Assembly: GCA_905479165.1 (NCBI GenBank)
Contig: CAJQLK010000108.1
Location: 1-32,681 of the forward strand
Source: an uncultured Flavobacteriales bacterium
Lineage (GTDB): Bacteria; Bacteroidota; Bacteroidia; Flavobacteriales; BACL11
DNA: 32,681 bases
Direction: 5' to 3'
This document shows, in pieces, positions 1-9,384 of this stretch. The notes beneath the pieces were generated by a model, which was given only the letters and a program-made list of their open reading frames with translations, was not told the DNA's origin and did not search any database. Position 1 is the first letter of the stretch. Each line of letters starts with the position of its first letter. The position numbers and the translations under genes were made by a program.

Positions 1-2375
1 GGGGTATGTTTCGCTCAACAAATGGAGGGCAAAGTTGGGTGATGACTACTGACCCTAATCAACTGCATAATGTTACTTGTGTGAGTCAAGATAAAAGAGC
101 AGGAAAAGAAAATATTTGGTATTTTGGTAGTGGAGAGCTTACAGGAAGTTCAGCTAGTGGAGGTGAGGCTTATTATGGAGGTAATGGTATTTATAAATCA
201 GTTGATGGTGGGTTAAGTTGGGATTCTTTATCCGTAACAGCTACTAATACTAATAGTTTTGATTCTAATTTTGACTTTATCTGGAACATAGAAACAGATC
301 CATCAAATGATAGTTTAGATGTGGTATATGCAGCTACTTATGGTACTATCTATAGAAGTGAAAATGGAGGAGCTACTTGGGTAAAAGAACTTGGTGGAGG
401 TAGTACTTATTATAATAATATTGAGGTTACATCTAGTGGAGCAGTTTATGCTACACTTTCTTCTGATGGATTGGATAAAGGTATTTGGCATTCACTAGAT
501 GGACAGAACTGGACAAATATTACAGATTCTCTTTTTCCTCCTATTTATGGTAGAATTGCAATTGGTGTAAATCCTAGCAATGAGAATGAAGTTTACTTCC
601 TTGCTGCTGAAACTGATAATCACGGACAACATACTGATGTTTTTTTTAATGGTGAAACTTGGACATCTCTTTGGAAGTATGATTCTTCAGATAGTTCTTG
701 GGTTAATCTTTCATCAAATATTCCTGCTAATCAGTCAACTTCTTTTGATAATTTTAATGCTCAAAGGGGTTACGATTTGCTAGTTAAGATTCATCCGACT
801 GATCCTAATACAGTTTACATTGGAGGTACTAACCTTTGGCGCTCTACTGATGGATTTACAACACCTAATAATACTATGATAATTGGAGGGTATTTTATAG
901 GCTCATTAGAGGGAGACGGGAATTGGGGTGTATATCCTAATCATCATCCTGATCAGCACGATTTACTTTTCTTACCTTCTGATGCTAATGTGATATTATC
1001 TGCTACTGATGGAGGAGTGTTTAAATCCATTGATACTTTTGCTGATACAGTGGAGTGGACTTCATTAAATAACGGATATTACACATCTCAGCTTTATGGT
1101 GTTAGTATCAGTAGGAATGCAAATTCTGATGTAATGCATGGAGGTTTTCAGGATAACGGAAACTTTGTGACTTTTAATGCTAGCGTACAAGCCATCTGGA
1201 ATATGCCTTTTAATGGTGATGGTTGCTTTGGAGGTATTGCTGATAATGAGGAAGATTTTTACCTTACAATACAAAGAGGAGTGATGTACAAAATGAAGTT
1301 AGATAACAATGGTGAGCGATTGGCTTTCAACCGTATGGACCCTTTATCAGTTGATAGTAATGACTATATGTTTATCAATCCTTTAGTAATGGATAAGAAC
1401 TCTGATATTTTATATATGGCTGCTGGAAATAAACTTTGGAGAAATAATGATATAGTAAATATTCCTTATAACAATTCACATACAAAAAATGATTTTGGGT
1501 GGGAGATGTTCTCAGATACTATACCTAATCCTACTATGATAATTACTACTATTGAAACATCAGTTAATCCTGCAAATGTGGTGTATTTAGGTACTAAGTA
1601 CAAAAAGATATTCCGAATTGATAATGCACATGCTGGAGATCCTGCAATGGTTGAGCTTCCTTATCCATTAACAGGTTCTAATTCATATGTGTATGATATA
1701 GCAGTAAATCCAGATAATGCTGATGAAGTGATGATAGTGTATTCTAACTATTCAGTTTATTCACTTTTTCATAGCATGGATGGAGGACAAAGCTGGAATA
1801 AAATTGCTGGAAACTTGGAGCAAAACCCAAGTGGAAGTGGAAATGGTCCTTCTTGCCGTACAGCAAAGATTATTCCTTTAGGCAATAGTACTTTGTATTT
1901 AGTTGGTACTTCAGTTGGACTTTTTGGTACAGCAAATCTAGATGATGTTAATACCGTTTGGGAGCAAGTGGGAGCTACTGAAATTGGAGCTGTAGTTGTT
2001 GAATTCTTAGAATACAGAGCGAATGATGGACTGTTAGTTGTAGCTACTCATGGAAATGGAATTTATCAAACTAACGTTTCTTCAATTGGGGATGTATTAT
2101 CAACTGATAATATTATAGCTGATATTAATTTAAAAGTATTTCCTAACCCTGTAGCTGATAGATTATCCTTAGCAATTACTTTAGATAAAATTGCAGATGC
2201 AAAAGTTATAATTTATGATGAATTAGGTAGAAAAGTAGGACAGGAGCACAATCAGAAATTATACTTTGGAACTAATACTATACAGTTAAATATTAATGAT
2301 TATAAATCTGGCATTTATTTTGTAAGTTTGACTATTGACAATAAGTCTATTACAAAACAAATAATAATAAAATAA
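1..2375 (+). CDS. Secreted BNR/sortilin-type beta-propeller protein with type IX sorting domain (5' partial)
   Basis: The frame is open from the first base. The first in-frame ATG (position 6) falls inside a BNR repeat (GMFRSTNGGQSW, parallel to GIYKSVDGGLSW further on), so the true start is almost certainly upstream and the gene is cut by the window edge. Several Asp-box/BNR-like units are visible (IYRSENGGATW, LWRSTDG, LFHSMDGGQSW), as in VPS10/sortilin-like and sialidase-type propellers. The last ~80 residues form a canonical type IX secretion type-A sorting domain: KVFPNPVADRLSL, then DELGRKV, SGIYFV and a basic KQIIIK end. The protein is therefore expected to cross the outer membrane through the type IX system and be released or anchored at the surface. 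Substrate is unknown: propellers of this kind serve in adhesion, glycan binding or hydrolysis, and no catalytic residues can be assigned here. Confidence 0.88.
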   Translation, partial: GMFRSTNGGQSWVMTTDPNQLHNVTCVSQDKRAGKENIWYFGSGELTGSSASGGEAYYGGNGIYKSVDGGLSWDSLSVTATNTNSFDSNFDFIWNIETDPSNDSLDVVYAATYGTIYRSENGGATWVKELGGGSTYYNNIEVTSSGAVYATLSSDGLDKGIWHSLDGQNWTNITDSLFPPIYGRIAIGVNPSNENEVYFLAAETDNHGQHTDVFFNGETWTSLWKYDSSDSSWVNLSSNIPANQSTSFDNFNAQRGYDLLVKIHPTDPNTVYIGGTNLWRSTDGFTTPNNTMIIGGYFIGSLEGDGNWGVYPNHHPDQHDLLFLPSDANVILSATDGGVFKSIDTFADTVEWTSLNNGYYTSQLYGVSISRNANSDVMHGGFQDNGNFVTFNASVQAIWNMPFNGDGCFGGIADNEEDFYLTIQRGVMYKMKLDNNGERLAFNRMDPLSVDSNDYMFINPLVMDKNSDILYMAAGNKLWRNNDIVNIPYNNSHTKNDFGWEMFSDTIPNPTMIITTIETSVNPANVVYLGTKYKKIFRIDNAHAGDPAMVELPYPLTGSNSYVYDIAVNPDNADEVMIVYSNYSVYSLFHSMDGGQSWNKIAGNLEQNPSGSGNGPSCRTAKIIPLGNSTLYLVGTSVGLFGTANLDDVNTVWEQVGATEIGAVVVEFLEYRANDGLLVVATHGNGIYQTNVSSIGDVLSTDNIIADINLKVFPNPVADRLSLAITLDKIADAKVIIYDELGRKVGQEHNQKLYFGTNTIQLNINDYKSGIYFVSLTIDNKSITKQIIIK

Positions 2376-2382
2376 TAATAAT

Positions 2383-2493
2383 ATGAAGAAACTAATCATT
2401 TTACTTTTACTAGGAACTTTCCTTTTTTCTTCTTGTGGTACTACTAATAAAAAATGTGATGGAGGAAAAAAGATAAAAACACAAATGTGGTAA
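2383..2493 (+). CDS. Very small lipoprotein (36 aa)
   Basis: A 36-codon frame begins 7 nt after the propeller gene stop. It encodes MKKLIILLLLGTFLFSSCGT, a basic N-terminus, hydrophobic core and FSSC lipobox, so the cleaved lipid-anchored peptide would start at Cys18. Only 19 residues remain after cleavage, with one further Cys, a Gly-Gly and several lysines (KKCDGGKKIKTQMW). The stop TAA shares its last A with the ATG of the following leucine-rich-repeat gene (TAATG), so the two are probably translationally coupled. I do not recognise a family, and the function is unknown. The perfect lipoprotein signal and tight spacing on both sides argue that it is a real gene rather than chance. Confidence 0.7.
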   Translation: MKKLIILLLLGTFLFSSCGTTNKKCDGGKKIKTQMW

Positions 2494-3110
2494 TGAAAAA
2501 GATATTTGTAATATTTATAATGTTGCCATTATACACTTTGGCACAAAAAACATATGTACCTGATGATGCTTTTGAACAAGCACTTATTAATCTTGATTTA
2601 GATGATATTTTTGATGATAGTGTTTATACTTCAGCAATTGATACAGTACAAATATTATATTTATCTAATGCAGGAATTACTGACTTAAAAGGAATTGAAA
2701 ACTTTACTGCACTTACTGATTTATTCTGTCATGACAATCAGCTTGTTGGTCTAGATTTAAGTAATAACCCAAACCTATTTGAGTTAAATTGCAGAAACAA
2801 TCTACTTACTAGCTTAGATGTTCGTAATGGAAATAACTTAGGCTTATGGTATTTCACAGCTACATTTAATGCTGATTTATATTGTATAGATGTAGATGAA
2901 GTAGCTAATGCTAATGCCAATTGGGAAAAAAACAGTGGTTGTGCTTTTAGTACAGATTGTTTTCCTTCTACTATACAAAATTATACTTCAAATAAGAAAA
3001 TAATTAAGGTTTTGGATGTACTTGGTAGAAGTGTAACTACAAAACCAAATATGACTGTGTTTTATATCTATGATGATGGATCAGTAGAGAAACGGATTAT
3101 TGTTGAATGA
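2493..3110 (+). CDS. Secreted short leucine-rich-repeat protein with non-canonical C-terminal tail
   Basis: The ATG at 2493 gives a clean signal peptide (MKKIFVIFIMLPLYTLAQ). A GTG six bases upstream would only add two residues, so I prefer the ATG. The mature N-terminus (TYVPDDAFEQALINLDLDD) is the usual cap of Bacteroidota secreted LRR proteins. About three LRR units follow (ITDLKGIENFTAL, LVGLDLSNNPNL, LTSLDVRNGNN), then a Cys-containing C-cap (LYCIDVDEV...CAFSTDC). This is far shorter than most internalin-like relatives, and the role is probably binding or adhesion at the surface. The last 37 residues (KVLDVLGR...FYIYDDGSVEKRIIVE) are not the standard type IX tail but closely match the end of the next protein. 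Its stop overlaps the next start by 4 nt (ATGA). Confidence 0.82.
   Translation: MKKIFVIFIMLPLYTLAQKTYVPDDAFEQALINLDLDDIFDDSVYTSAIDTVQILYLSNAGITDLKGIENFTALTDLFCHDNQLVGLDLSNNPNLFELNCRNNLLTSLDVRNGNNLGLWYFTATFNADLYCIDVDEVANANANWEKNSGCAFSTDCFPSTIQNYTSNKKIIKVLDVLGRSVTTKPNMTVFYIYDDGSVEKRIIVE
2997..3107 (+). other. Non-canonical C-terminal sorting-type tail, copy 1 (LRR protein)
   Basis: These 37 codons end the LRR protein. By eye, 22 of 37 residues are identical, without gaps, to the end of the CotH-kinase protein (5264-5374). The conserved blocks are IKV.DVLGR and FYIYDDG.VEK.II. The LGR core and basic/hydrophobic end recall type IX type-A sorting domains, but the leading FPNP block is absent. 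A sorting role is inference. Confidence 0.6.
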
Positions 3111-5377
3111 AAAAACTTATCTTTTTTTTAGCATTTCTTCCTGTTGTTTCAATTTCACAAAATATTGACCATTGGGAAACATTAGTATTTGATAATGATA
3201 TATGGAAATATTTGGAAGGTTCATATGAACCCGATACAAACTGGAGAAAATTAGCTTTTAATGATGCTGGATGGTCGCAGGGTCAGGGGGGATTAGGTTA
3301 TGGAGATGGAGATGATAACACTATTATCAATTCCGTAACATCACTTTATTTGCGTAAAACATTTACAATTATTGATACCTCTGAAATTGAAGCTGTAATT
3401 TTGCATGTTGATTATGATGATGCTTTTGTTGCTTATTTAAACAATGTTGAAATTGCAAGAGCAAATATTGGAATTATAGGCGATCATCCTTCTTTTAATC
3501 AAGGATCATCTTCACTGCATGAAGCACAAATGTATCAAGGAGGTAATCCTGATCAATTTGTAATAAATACACAATTATTAAGTAGTGTTTTAATTCAAGG
3601 CAATAATATGCTATCTTTACAAGTACATAATGATAATATTTCTTCCTCTGATTTAACAGGCCGTACTTTTCTTTCATTAGGAATAAGCACGACAACTAAT
3701 AATTATTCTCCAACACCATCATGGTTCCAGCCACCCCTTATATTCACTACTTCAAATTTACCAATTGTAGTAATTAATACTAATGGGCAAACTATTGTTG
3801 ATGACCCAAGGATTGTTTGTGATATGGGAATTATTGATAATGGATTTGGAAATATTAATTCTGTAAATGATGCATTTAATGATTATAACGGAAAGATTAG
3901 TATTGAATACAGAGGAAGTTCTTCTCAAACATTTCCAAAAAAACCATATGCATTTGAAACACAAGACTCTGTTGGAAACAATAATAATGTTTCCCTCTTA
4001 AGTATGCCTGTAGAAAATGATTGGATATTATATGCCCCATATTCAGATAAATCATTAATGCGTAATTTTTTAACTTTTGATTTAGGACGAAAAATGGGCA
4101 ATTATTCCCCAAGAACCGTTTATTGTGAACTAGTTGTTAATGGGGATTATAAAGGCATATATATATTGATGGAAAAGATAAAAAGAGATAGTGATAGAGT
4201 AGATATTGCAAAATTAGATTCTAATGATGTGGCTGGAGATAGTTTGACAGGAGGTTATATAATAAAAGTAGATAAGTATACAGGAACTGGAGGACTCGAT
4301 TGGCAATCAGATTTTCCTAATATTGGAGGAGACCCATTATATATCCAATATCATTATCCAAAAGCAAGTGAATTACAGCCTCAGCAGATGGACTATATCG
4401 AGCATTTTATGGATAGTTTTGAATATGCTTTAGCTGGCCCAAATTTTACTGATAGCTTAATAGGATATTCTAAATATATTGATGTAAATTCTTTTGTTGA
4501 TTTATATATAATAAATGAACTCTCAAAGAATATTGATGGATACAGATTAAGCACCTATATGTACAAAGATAGGGATGATAATGGTGGTAAATTAACTATG
4601 GGTCCTTTTTGGGATTATAATTTAGCTTTTGGAAATGTTGATTATTGCGATGGAGTGATTACATCTGGGTGGGAAGTAAATACTGGCTGTGGATATAATA
4701 ATCCTTTTTGGTTCGAAAGACTGTTAGATGATACTATTTATCAAAACAAGTTAAAATGCAGATGGGAATATTTACGTGAAAGGAGTTTTCATAAAGATTC
4801 AATTTTTATTTTTATTGATAGTATAGCGTTTTATTTAAATGATGCTCAACAAAGAAATTTTCAGCAGTGGACAATTTTAGGAAACTATGTGTGGCCTAAT
4901 TTTTATGTAGGAAATACGTATCAGGACGAGCTACAGTTCTTTAAAAATTGGATTGGAGATAGGCTAATATGGATCGATAATAATATTGGTGGTAATTGTT
5001 ATGAAGTTTTAGGGTGTACAGATTTATTAGCGTGTAATTATGATCCATTAGCAAACACTAATGATCTTAGTTGTAATTATAATTCGTTCTCATATGACAC
5101 CCTTGTATCTAATATTAGTGTAAACTGGAATGGTTTGGTATTAACTACTTCTGGAGATTACTCTTATTCTTTAATTAATTCAGTTGGGTGTGATAGTATT
5201 GCAAATCTGAGCTTTATATTTAATCCTGTGTCTGCAATAAGTGACTTTAATAATGATCAAAAAACGTTAATAAAAGTTGTTGATGTGTTAGGAAGAACTA
5301 ATTCTTCTTATAAAGAAACTACTCTATTCTACATATATGATGATGGAACAGTAGAGAAAGAAATTATTATTGAATAA
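3107..5377 (+). CDS. Secreted CotH-kinase family protein with N-terminal jelly-roll-like domain
   Basis: It has a signal peptide (MKKLIFFLAFLPVVSISQ), then a domain of roughly residues 20-190 (WRKLAFNDAGWSQGQGGLGYG, LYLRKTF) resembling the galactose-binding-like module that often precedes CotH domains. The CotH region spans about 255-620: MENDWILYAPYSDKSLMRN, then VNGDYKGIYILMEKIKRDSDR and MGPFWDYNLAFGN, the conserved Lys and Asp positions of this atypical protein kinase fold. Near residues 640-665 is a Cys-rich GCTDLLACNYDPLA module common in Flavobacteriia surface proteins. CotH homologues phosphorylate spore-coat proteins in Bacillus; in Bacteroidota the target is not known. The protein ends in the same unusual tail as its upstream neighbour and converges with the DUF481 gene, with 1 nt between stops. 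Confidence 0.87.
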   Translation: MKKLIFFLAFLPVVSISQNIDHWETLVFDNDIWKYLEGSYEPDTNWRKLAFNDAGWSQGQGGLGYGDGDDNTIINSVTSLYLRKTFTIIDTSEIEAVILHVDYDDAFVAYLNNVEIARANIGIIGDHPSFNQGSSSLHEAQMYQGGNPDQFVINTQLLSSVLIQGNNMLSLQVHNDNISSSDLTGRTFLSLGISTTTNNYSPTPSWFQPPLIFTTSNLPIVVINTNGQTIVDDPRIVCDMGIIDNGFGNINSVNDAFNDYNGKISIEYRGSSSQTFPKKPYAFETQDSVGNNNNVSLLSMPVENDWILYAPYSDKSLMRNFLTFDLGRKMGNYSPRTVYCELVVNGDYKGIYILMEKIKRDSDRVDIAKLDSNDVAGDSLTGGYIIKVDKYTGTGGLDWQSDFPNIGGDPLYIQYHYPKASELQPQQMDYIEHFMDSFEYALAGPNFTDSLIGYSKYIDVNSFVDLYIINELSKNIDGYRLSTYMYKDRDDNGGKLTMGPFWDYNLAFGNVDYCDGVITSGWEVNTGCGYNNPFWFERLLDDTIYQNKLKCRWEYLRERSFHKDSIFIFIDSIAFYLNDAQQRNFQQWTILGNYVWPNFYVGNTYQDELQFFKNWIGDRLIWIDNNIGGNCYEVLGCTDLLACNYDPLANTNDLSCNYNSFSYDTLVSNISVNWNGLVLTTSGDYSYSLINSVGCDSIANLSFIFNPVSAISDFNNDQKTLIKVVDVLGRTNSSYKETTLFYIYDDGTVEKEIIIE
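5264..5374 (+). other. Non-canonical C-terminal sorting-type tail, copy 2 (CotH protein)
   Basis: This is the second copy of the 37-residue tail described at 2997-3107 (IKVVDVLGR...LFYIYDDGTVEKEIIIE). At nucleotide level the copies have diverged, so this is selection on protein sequence rather than a recent DNA duplication. Function as a secretion or anchoring signal is inferred from position at the extreme C-terminus of two proteins with signal peptides. Confidence 0.6.
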
Positions 5378-5378
5378 A

Positions 5379-6092
5379 TTAGAAGGTATAAGATACACTA
5401 TTTATCAGTTGATAATCTGATTCAGGAAGGTTTTCAGCAGGAACACTATCATAATTATAAGTAGCAGCTAAGCTTAATAAAAACTGAGAACTTAAGTGAA
5501 TTCTAAAATCTAAATTAGTTTTCCATCTGAAATCACCAGCAGTTTCAATATTTGGTTGGTAGTTATTTGTTGTGCTAATTGAAATATTTTTATTCAATTT
5601 AAGCATAAAATCTAAATTTCCGCTAAGTCTATTTTGAAGTTTGTACTCTCCTTCAATATGAATTTCTTTTTCCCTTAAAGCTGAAAGTCCTAAAGCTAAC
5701 TTTTTACTTTCAATATCATACAACCTATATGATAAACCTAACCCAGACGTAAATCTATTCTTAACTAATCTGCTAATGTCATAAAAATGTTGAAATGTAA
5801 AGTTAGCATCTATTTTCTTTTTTCTAAAAGCATATTTAAAATCTTGAGTTCCTTTATTTAATAGTTCCTTTTCTCCAGTTTTACTTATAAATGCTATATT
5901 ATTATTTATGATAAAGTGTGAAGCATTTTTATTGTAATTAAGAAGAAAAATATTATTGAACTGTAAAGTGCTTTCAATGTTTTTAGTGAAATTTAGTCCT
6001 AAATCAAAATTACCACTCCAGCCTTCAATTTTAGTAGGAGTAGATGCGTAAACTATTGAAGATATGAAGATAAAAACAAGTATTCTAAACAT
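5379..6092 (-). CDS. DUF481 outer-membrane beta-barrel protein
   Basis: It has an N-terminal signal sequence ([17 protein letters not shown]), then [18 protein letters not shown], the usual start of DUF481 (YdiY-like, salt-stress-induced outer-membrane protein) domains. Alternating aromatic/polar beta strands run through to a terminal SVSYTF, the aromatic-ended C-terminal strand expected of an outer-membrane barrel. Strand motifs [10 protein letters not shown] and [13 protein letters not shown] fit the family. The length of 237 aa is typical. The role of the family is poorly defined. Its start overlaps the end of valS by 8 nt, so it is very likely co-transcribed with valS, which probably reflects compaction rather than shared function. 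Confidence 0.82.
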   Translation of the reverse strand: MFRILVFIFISSIVYASTPTKIEGWSGNFDLGLNFTKNIESTLQFNNIFLLNYNKNASHFIINNNIAFISKTGEKELLNKGTQDFKYAFRKKKIDANFTFQHFYDISRLVKNRFTSGLGLSYRLYDIESKKLALGLSALREKEIHIEGEYKLQNRLSGNLDFMLKLNKNISISTTNNYQPNIETAGDFRWKTNLDFRIHLSSQFLLSLAATYNYDSVPAENLPESDYQLINSVSYTF

Positions 6093-8700
6093 TCTGAATA
6101 GAAGAAATTTGTTTTTCTAAAACCTCAATTTTTTGTAAAGCATCTGCTTGTTTTTTCTTTTCGTTTGTTACAACTTGCTCAGGCGCACCTTTTACAAAGT
6201 TTTCATTGTTTAACTTTCCATTTACAGACTTTAAAAAACCATTAGTGTAATCTAGTTCCCTTTGTAATTTTTCTAGCTCTGCTTCCAAATCAACATTTCC
6301 ATAAAGTGGAATAAAATATTCATTTGAATTTACTCTGAAAGAAAAAGAACCCTCAATTTCTTTTTCAGTGTATTCTATTTTTTCGATATTCCCTAATTTA
6401 CAGATGATAGGGTCCATGTTTTTGCAATGAGATTCATTTAGTTTTACAAACAAAGAAATTTGTTCTTTATTAGGAATTTGTTTTTGTTTTTTAAAGTTAC
6501 GAATAGAAGAAATCACTTCAGAAACAATGTCAAAATCATCAAGGATAATTTCATCAACTTTGTCTGATTTTGGCCAATCTGAAACAATAATATCATTTTC
6601 TCTATCATCAATTAAATGCCAAATTTCTTCTGATAAAAACGGCATAAATGGATGTAATAGTTTTAATAATTTCTCTAAGTTTTCTATAGTCTTTTGATGA
6701 GTAATACTATCAATTGGAGTTTCGTAAGCTGGTTTTACCATTTCTAAATACCAAGAACAAAAGTCATTCCAAACTAATTTGTATGTACTCATTAATGCTT
6801 CCGAAATTCTGTATTTGCTGTACGACTCATCAATTTCAGTTATTGATTTACTAATCTTATTTTCAAACCAATTTACAGCCTGTATTGCACTCTCTGGTTG
6901 ATCAATATCTGCAACTTCCCATCCTTTAATCAAACGGAGAGCATTCCATATTTTATTAGAGAAATTACGCCCTTGTTCACACAATCCTTCATCAAAAGGC
7001 AGATCGTTTCCTGCTGGTGCGCATAGTAACATTCCAACTCTAACTCCATCAGCTCCATATATTTTTATTAATTCAATAGGGTCAGGTGAATTACCTAATG
7101 TCTTACTCATTTTTCTACCTTGCTCATCTCTAACTAGTCCTGTAAGATAAACTTTTTTGAAAGGTAATTCTTGCCTGTATTCATAACCAGCCATTATCAT
7201 TCTTGCAACCCAGAAGAAAATAATATCTGGCCCTGTAATTAATTCATTTGTTGGGTAGTAATAGTTTATTTCTTCATTTTCAGGATTACGGATTCCATCA
7301 AAAACAGAAATTGGCCATAACCAAGAAGAAAACCAAGTATCTAGCACATCTTCATCTTGCCTTAAATCTGCAAGAGTTACATCAGATTTTTCTTTTTGTG
7401 CTAAGATTAAGGCTTCCTCTTTACTTTCAGCCACAACATATTTATTACCTTCATAAAAATAAGCAGGAATTTGTTGTCCCCACCAAAGCTGACGCGATAC
7501 ACACCAATCTTTGATGTTTTCCATCCAATGACGATAGGTGTTCTTGAATTTTGGAGGATAAAATTGTATATCATCATTCATTACATGCTCCAAAGCAGGT
7601 TTTGAAAATTCCTCCATTTTACAGAACCATTGCATAGAAAGTTTTGGCTCAATTACAACATCTGTTCTTTCTGAAAAACCAACTTTATTTTGATACTCTT
7701 GTGTTTTTACTAAATATCCTTTTGCTTTTAAATCAGCTGCAATTTCTTCTCTTACAACAAACCTATCTTTACCAATATATAATTCAGCTTCTTCACTTAA
7801 AGTTCCATCATCATTTAGTATATCAATTGATTCAAGTCCATGCTTATCTCCCAATTTATAATCGTTAATATCGTGTGCAGGAGTGATTTTAAGAGCTCCT
7901 GTGCCAAATTCCATATCAACATACTCATCAAATATGATAGGTACTACTCTATTCACTAAAGGCACAATTGTTTTTTTACCTTTTAGGTGAGAGTAGCGTT
8001 CATCATTTGGATTTACACAAATAGCTGAATCTCCTAAAATAGTTTCTGGCCTTGTAGTTGCAATAGTTAGTTTTTCATTACTTCCTTCAATATCGTATTG
8101 TATATGATATAATTTTGAATTTACTTCCTTATGCATTACCTCTTCATCTGAAAGTGCTGTTTGTGCAGAAGGGTCCCAATTTACCATTCTAACACCTCTG
8201 TAAATTAATCCTTTATTGTAAAGATCTACAAATACTTTTATTACAGATTCACTCATGTCATCATCCATAGTGAATTTTGTTCTATCCCAATCGCAAGAAG
8301 CTCCAAGTTTTTTTAGTTGTTCTAAAATGATACCGCCATGTTTATCTTTCCATTTAAATGCATGTGATAAAAACTCTTGTCTAGTTAAATCATTTTTTTC
8401 TATACCTACTGATGCTAATTGTTCTACTACTTTAGCTTCTGTAGCAATTGACGCATGATCGGTTCCAGGAACCCAACAAGTATTAAATCCTTGCATTCTA
8501 GCTCTTCTAATCATTACATCTTGTAGCGTATTGTTTAGCATGTGTCCCATGTGTAGGACTCCAGTTACATTAGGTGGAGGTATTACAATGGTATATGCTT
8601 CTCTTTCGTCAGGCGTAGAATTAAAATACCCTTTTTCCATCCAGTGTGCGTACCATTTATCTTCAGTAGTTGATGGGTTGTATGATTTTGGAATACTCAT
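6085..8700 (-). CDS. valS: Valine--tRNA ligase
   Basis: This class Ia aminoacyl-tRNA synthetase charges tRNA-Val with valine in the cytoplasm. The HIGH-type signature is at residues 41-53 ([13 protein letters not shown]) and the KMSKS loop near 530 ([10 protein letters not shown]). The editing (CP1) domain lies between them, with the expected [10 protein letters not shown] and [12 protein letters not shown] motifs. [13 protein letters not shown] is the typical ValRS catalytic-domain motif. The C-terminal ~65 residues form the coiled-coil tRNA-binding arm ([19 protein letters not shown]). At 871 aa it is full length for bacterial ValRS. A TAAATTTG -7 box lies upstream, divergent from the DUF1573 gene, and the DUF481 gene overlaps its 3' end. 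Confidence 0.98.
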   Translation of the reverse strand: MSIPKSYNPSTTEDKWYAHWMEKGYFNSTPDEREAYTIVIPPPNVTGVLHMGHMLNNTLQDVMIRRARMQGFNTCWVPGTDHASIATEAKVVEQLASVGIEKNDLTRQEFLSHAFKWKDKHGGIILEQLKKLGASCDWDRTKFTMDDDMSESVIKVFVDLYNKGLIYRGVRMVNWDPSAQTALSDEEVMHKEVNSKLYHIQYDIEGSNEKLTIATTRPETILGDSAICVNPNDERYSHLKGKKTIVPLVNRVVPIIFDEYVDMEFGTGALKITPAHDINDYKLGDKHGLESIDILNDDGTLSEEAELYIGKDRFVVREEIAADLKAKGYLVKTQEYQNKVGFSERTDVVIEPKLSMQWFCKMEEFSKPALEHVMNDDIQFYPPKFKNTYRHWMENIKDWCVSRQLWWGQQIPAYFYEGNKYVVAESKEEALILAQKEKSDVTLADLRQDEDVLDTWFSSWLWPISVFDGIRNPENEEINYYYPTNELITGPDIIFFWVARMIMAGYEYRQELPFKKVYLTGLVRDEQGRKMSKTLGNSPDPIELIKIYGADGVRVGMLLCAPAGNDLPFDEGLCEQGRNFSNKIWNALRLIKGWEVADIDQPESAIQAVNWFENKISKSITEIDESYSKYRISEALMSTYKLVWNDFCSWYLEMVKPAYETPIDSITHQKTIENLEKLLKLLHPFMPFLSEEIWHLIDDRENDIIVSDWPKSDKVDEIILDDFDIVSEVISSIRNFKKQKQIPNKEQISLFVKLNESHCKNMDPIICKLGNIEKIEYTEKEIEGSFSFRVNSNEYFIPLYGNVDLEAELEKLQRELDYTNGFLKSVNGKLNNENFVKGAPEQVVTNEKKKQADALQKIEVLEKQISSIQNV

Positions 8701-8724
8701 TATATCTTATTGTTTATAATTTCG

Positions 8725-8754
8725 CAAATTTACAAATTCTATTGTTCTAATGAA
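8725..8754 (-). promoter_or_regulatory. Probable valS promoter (Bacteroidota type)
   Basis: Read on the minus strand, a perfect TAnnTTTG -7 box (TAAATTTG, 8732 down to 8725) lies 24 nt upstream of the valS ATG. Nineteen nt further upstream, where TTTG is expected, the sequence is only ATTC, so the -33 half is weak. It stands divergent to the promoter at 8771-8801. Confidence 0.5.
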
Positions 8755-8770
8755 TTCTTAAATAATCTTA

Positions 8771-8801
8771 TTTGTAAAAAGGAAATATTTTGTTAAATTT
8801 G
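8771..8801 (+). promoter_or_regulatory. Promoter of the DUF1573 gene (Bacteroidota type)
   Basis: TTTG at 8771-8774, a 19-nt spacer and TAAATTTG at 8794-8801 match the Bacteroidota housekeeping consensus TTTG-N19-TAnnTTTG exactly. Transcription would start around 8807, leaving an A-rich leader of about 38 nt before the ATG at 8845. Confidence 0.75.
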
Positions 8802-8844
8802 CCGTTCATTATTTGAAAATAAACTTAAAAAATAAAAACTAAAA

Positions 8845-9309
8845 ATGAAAAAAGTAATTTTATCATTAGCATTATTTGTAGGATTTACAACTGCTAATGC
8901 TCAAACAAAAGAAGATCCAAAAACTCAAACTGCAGAAACTGCTGCTAAATCTACAATTGATTTTGTATCAAAAGTTATTGATTATGGTACAATAGATTAC
9001 AATGCTGATGGAGAGAGAAAGTTTGTATTTACAAATAATGGTACTGAGCCATTAATTATTAAAAATGCTAAAGGAAGTTGCGGTTGTACTGTTCCAACGT
9101 GGCCAAGAGAGCCTATTGCTCCAGGTAAAACTGCTGAAATCGGTGTAAAATATGCAACTAATAGAGTTGGAGCATTTACCAAAACAATTACTTTAACAAC
9201 TAATGCTAGTAAAAAGCCAGTTATTCTAACTGTTAAGGGTAAGGTTAACGCAGGTGAGAAACCAACTGATGTTCCTGAGAAAAAGAAAGGAGGAGCTCCA
9301 TTGGAGTAA
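8845..9309 (+). CDS. DUF1573 domain periplasmic protein
   Basis: It has a signal peptide MKKVILSLALFVGFTTANAQ (cleavage after ANA or AQ), a short Thr/Ala/Lys-rich linker to about residue 37, then a single DUF1573 Ig-like domain. Recognition features are VIDYGTIDYNADGERKFVFTN, the GSCGCTVPTWP signature (residues 77-87) with its two cysteines, PIAPGKTAEI and the VILTVKGKV final strand. These small exported proteins are abundant in Bacteroidota, but no biochemical activity is established. It is monocistronic, with its own strong promoter and a clear intrinsic terminator, consistent with a highly expressed product. The A-rich leader without Shine-Dalgarno is typical for the phylum. Confidence 0.9.
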   Translation: MKKVILSLALFVGFTTANAQTKEDPKTQTAETAAKSTIDFVSKVIDYGTIDYNADGERKFVFTNNGTEPLIIKNAKGSCGCTVPTWPREPIAPGKTAEIGVKYATNRVGAFTKTITLTTNASKKPVILTVKGKVNAGEKPTDVPEKKKGGAPLE

Positions 9310-9341
9310 AGATAATAAAATTAAAAAATATTACTACATTT

Positions 9342-9369
9342 CACCCCCAATTTAGGGGGTGTTTTTTTT
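9342..9369 (+). terminator. Intrinsic terminator after the DUF1573 gene
   Basis: A 7-bp inverted repeat CACCCCC (9342-9348) / GGGGGTG (9355-9361) with a 6-nt loop is followed directly by a run of T residues. It is conspicuous because it is one of the few GC-rich stretches in the window. It separates the DUF1573 gene from the aminotransferase. Confidence 0.9.
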
Positions 9370-9384
9370 ATAAAATTTATAACT

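Noticed and set aside
3495-4112. Antisense open frames inside the CotH-kinase gene
   Set aside because: Fully within a convincing secreted-protein gene; translations show no signal, domain or conserved pattern.
5400-5425. Weak inverted repeat (ATCAG...CTGAT) near the convergent gene ends
   Set aside because: Five base pairs, no T-run, and inside the DUF481 coding region; not credible as a terminator.
7248-8458. Several open frames of 60-90 codons on the plus strand inside valS
   Set aside because: They lie antisense to a full, motif-complete valS, have low-complexity Leu/Phe/His-rich translations and no start context; they are shadows of the coding strand.
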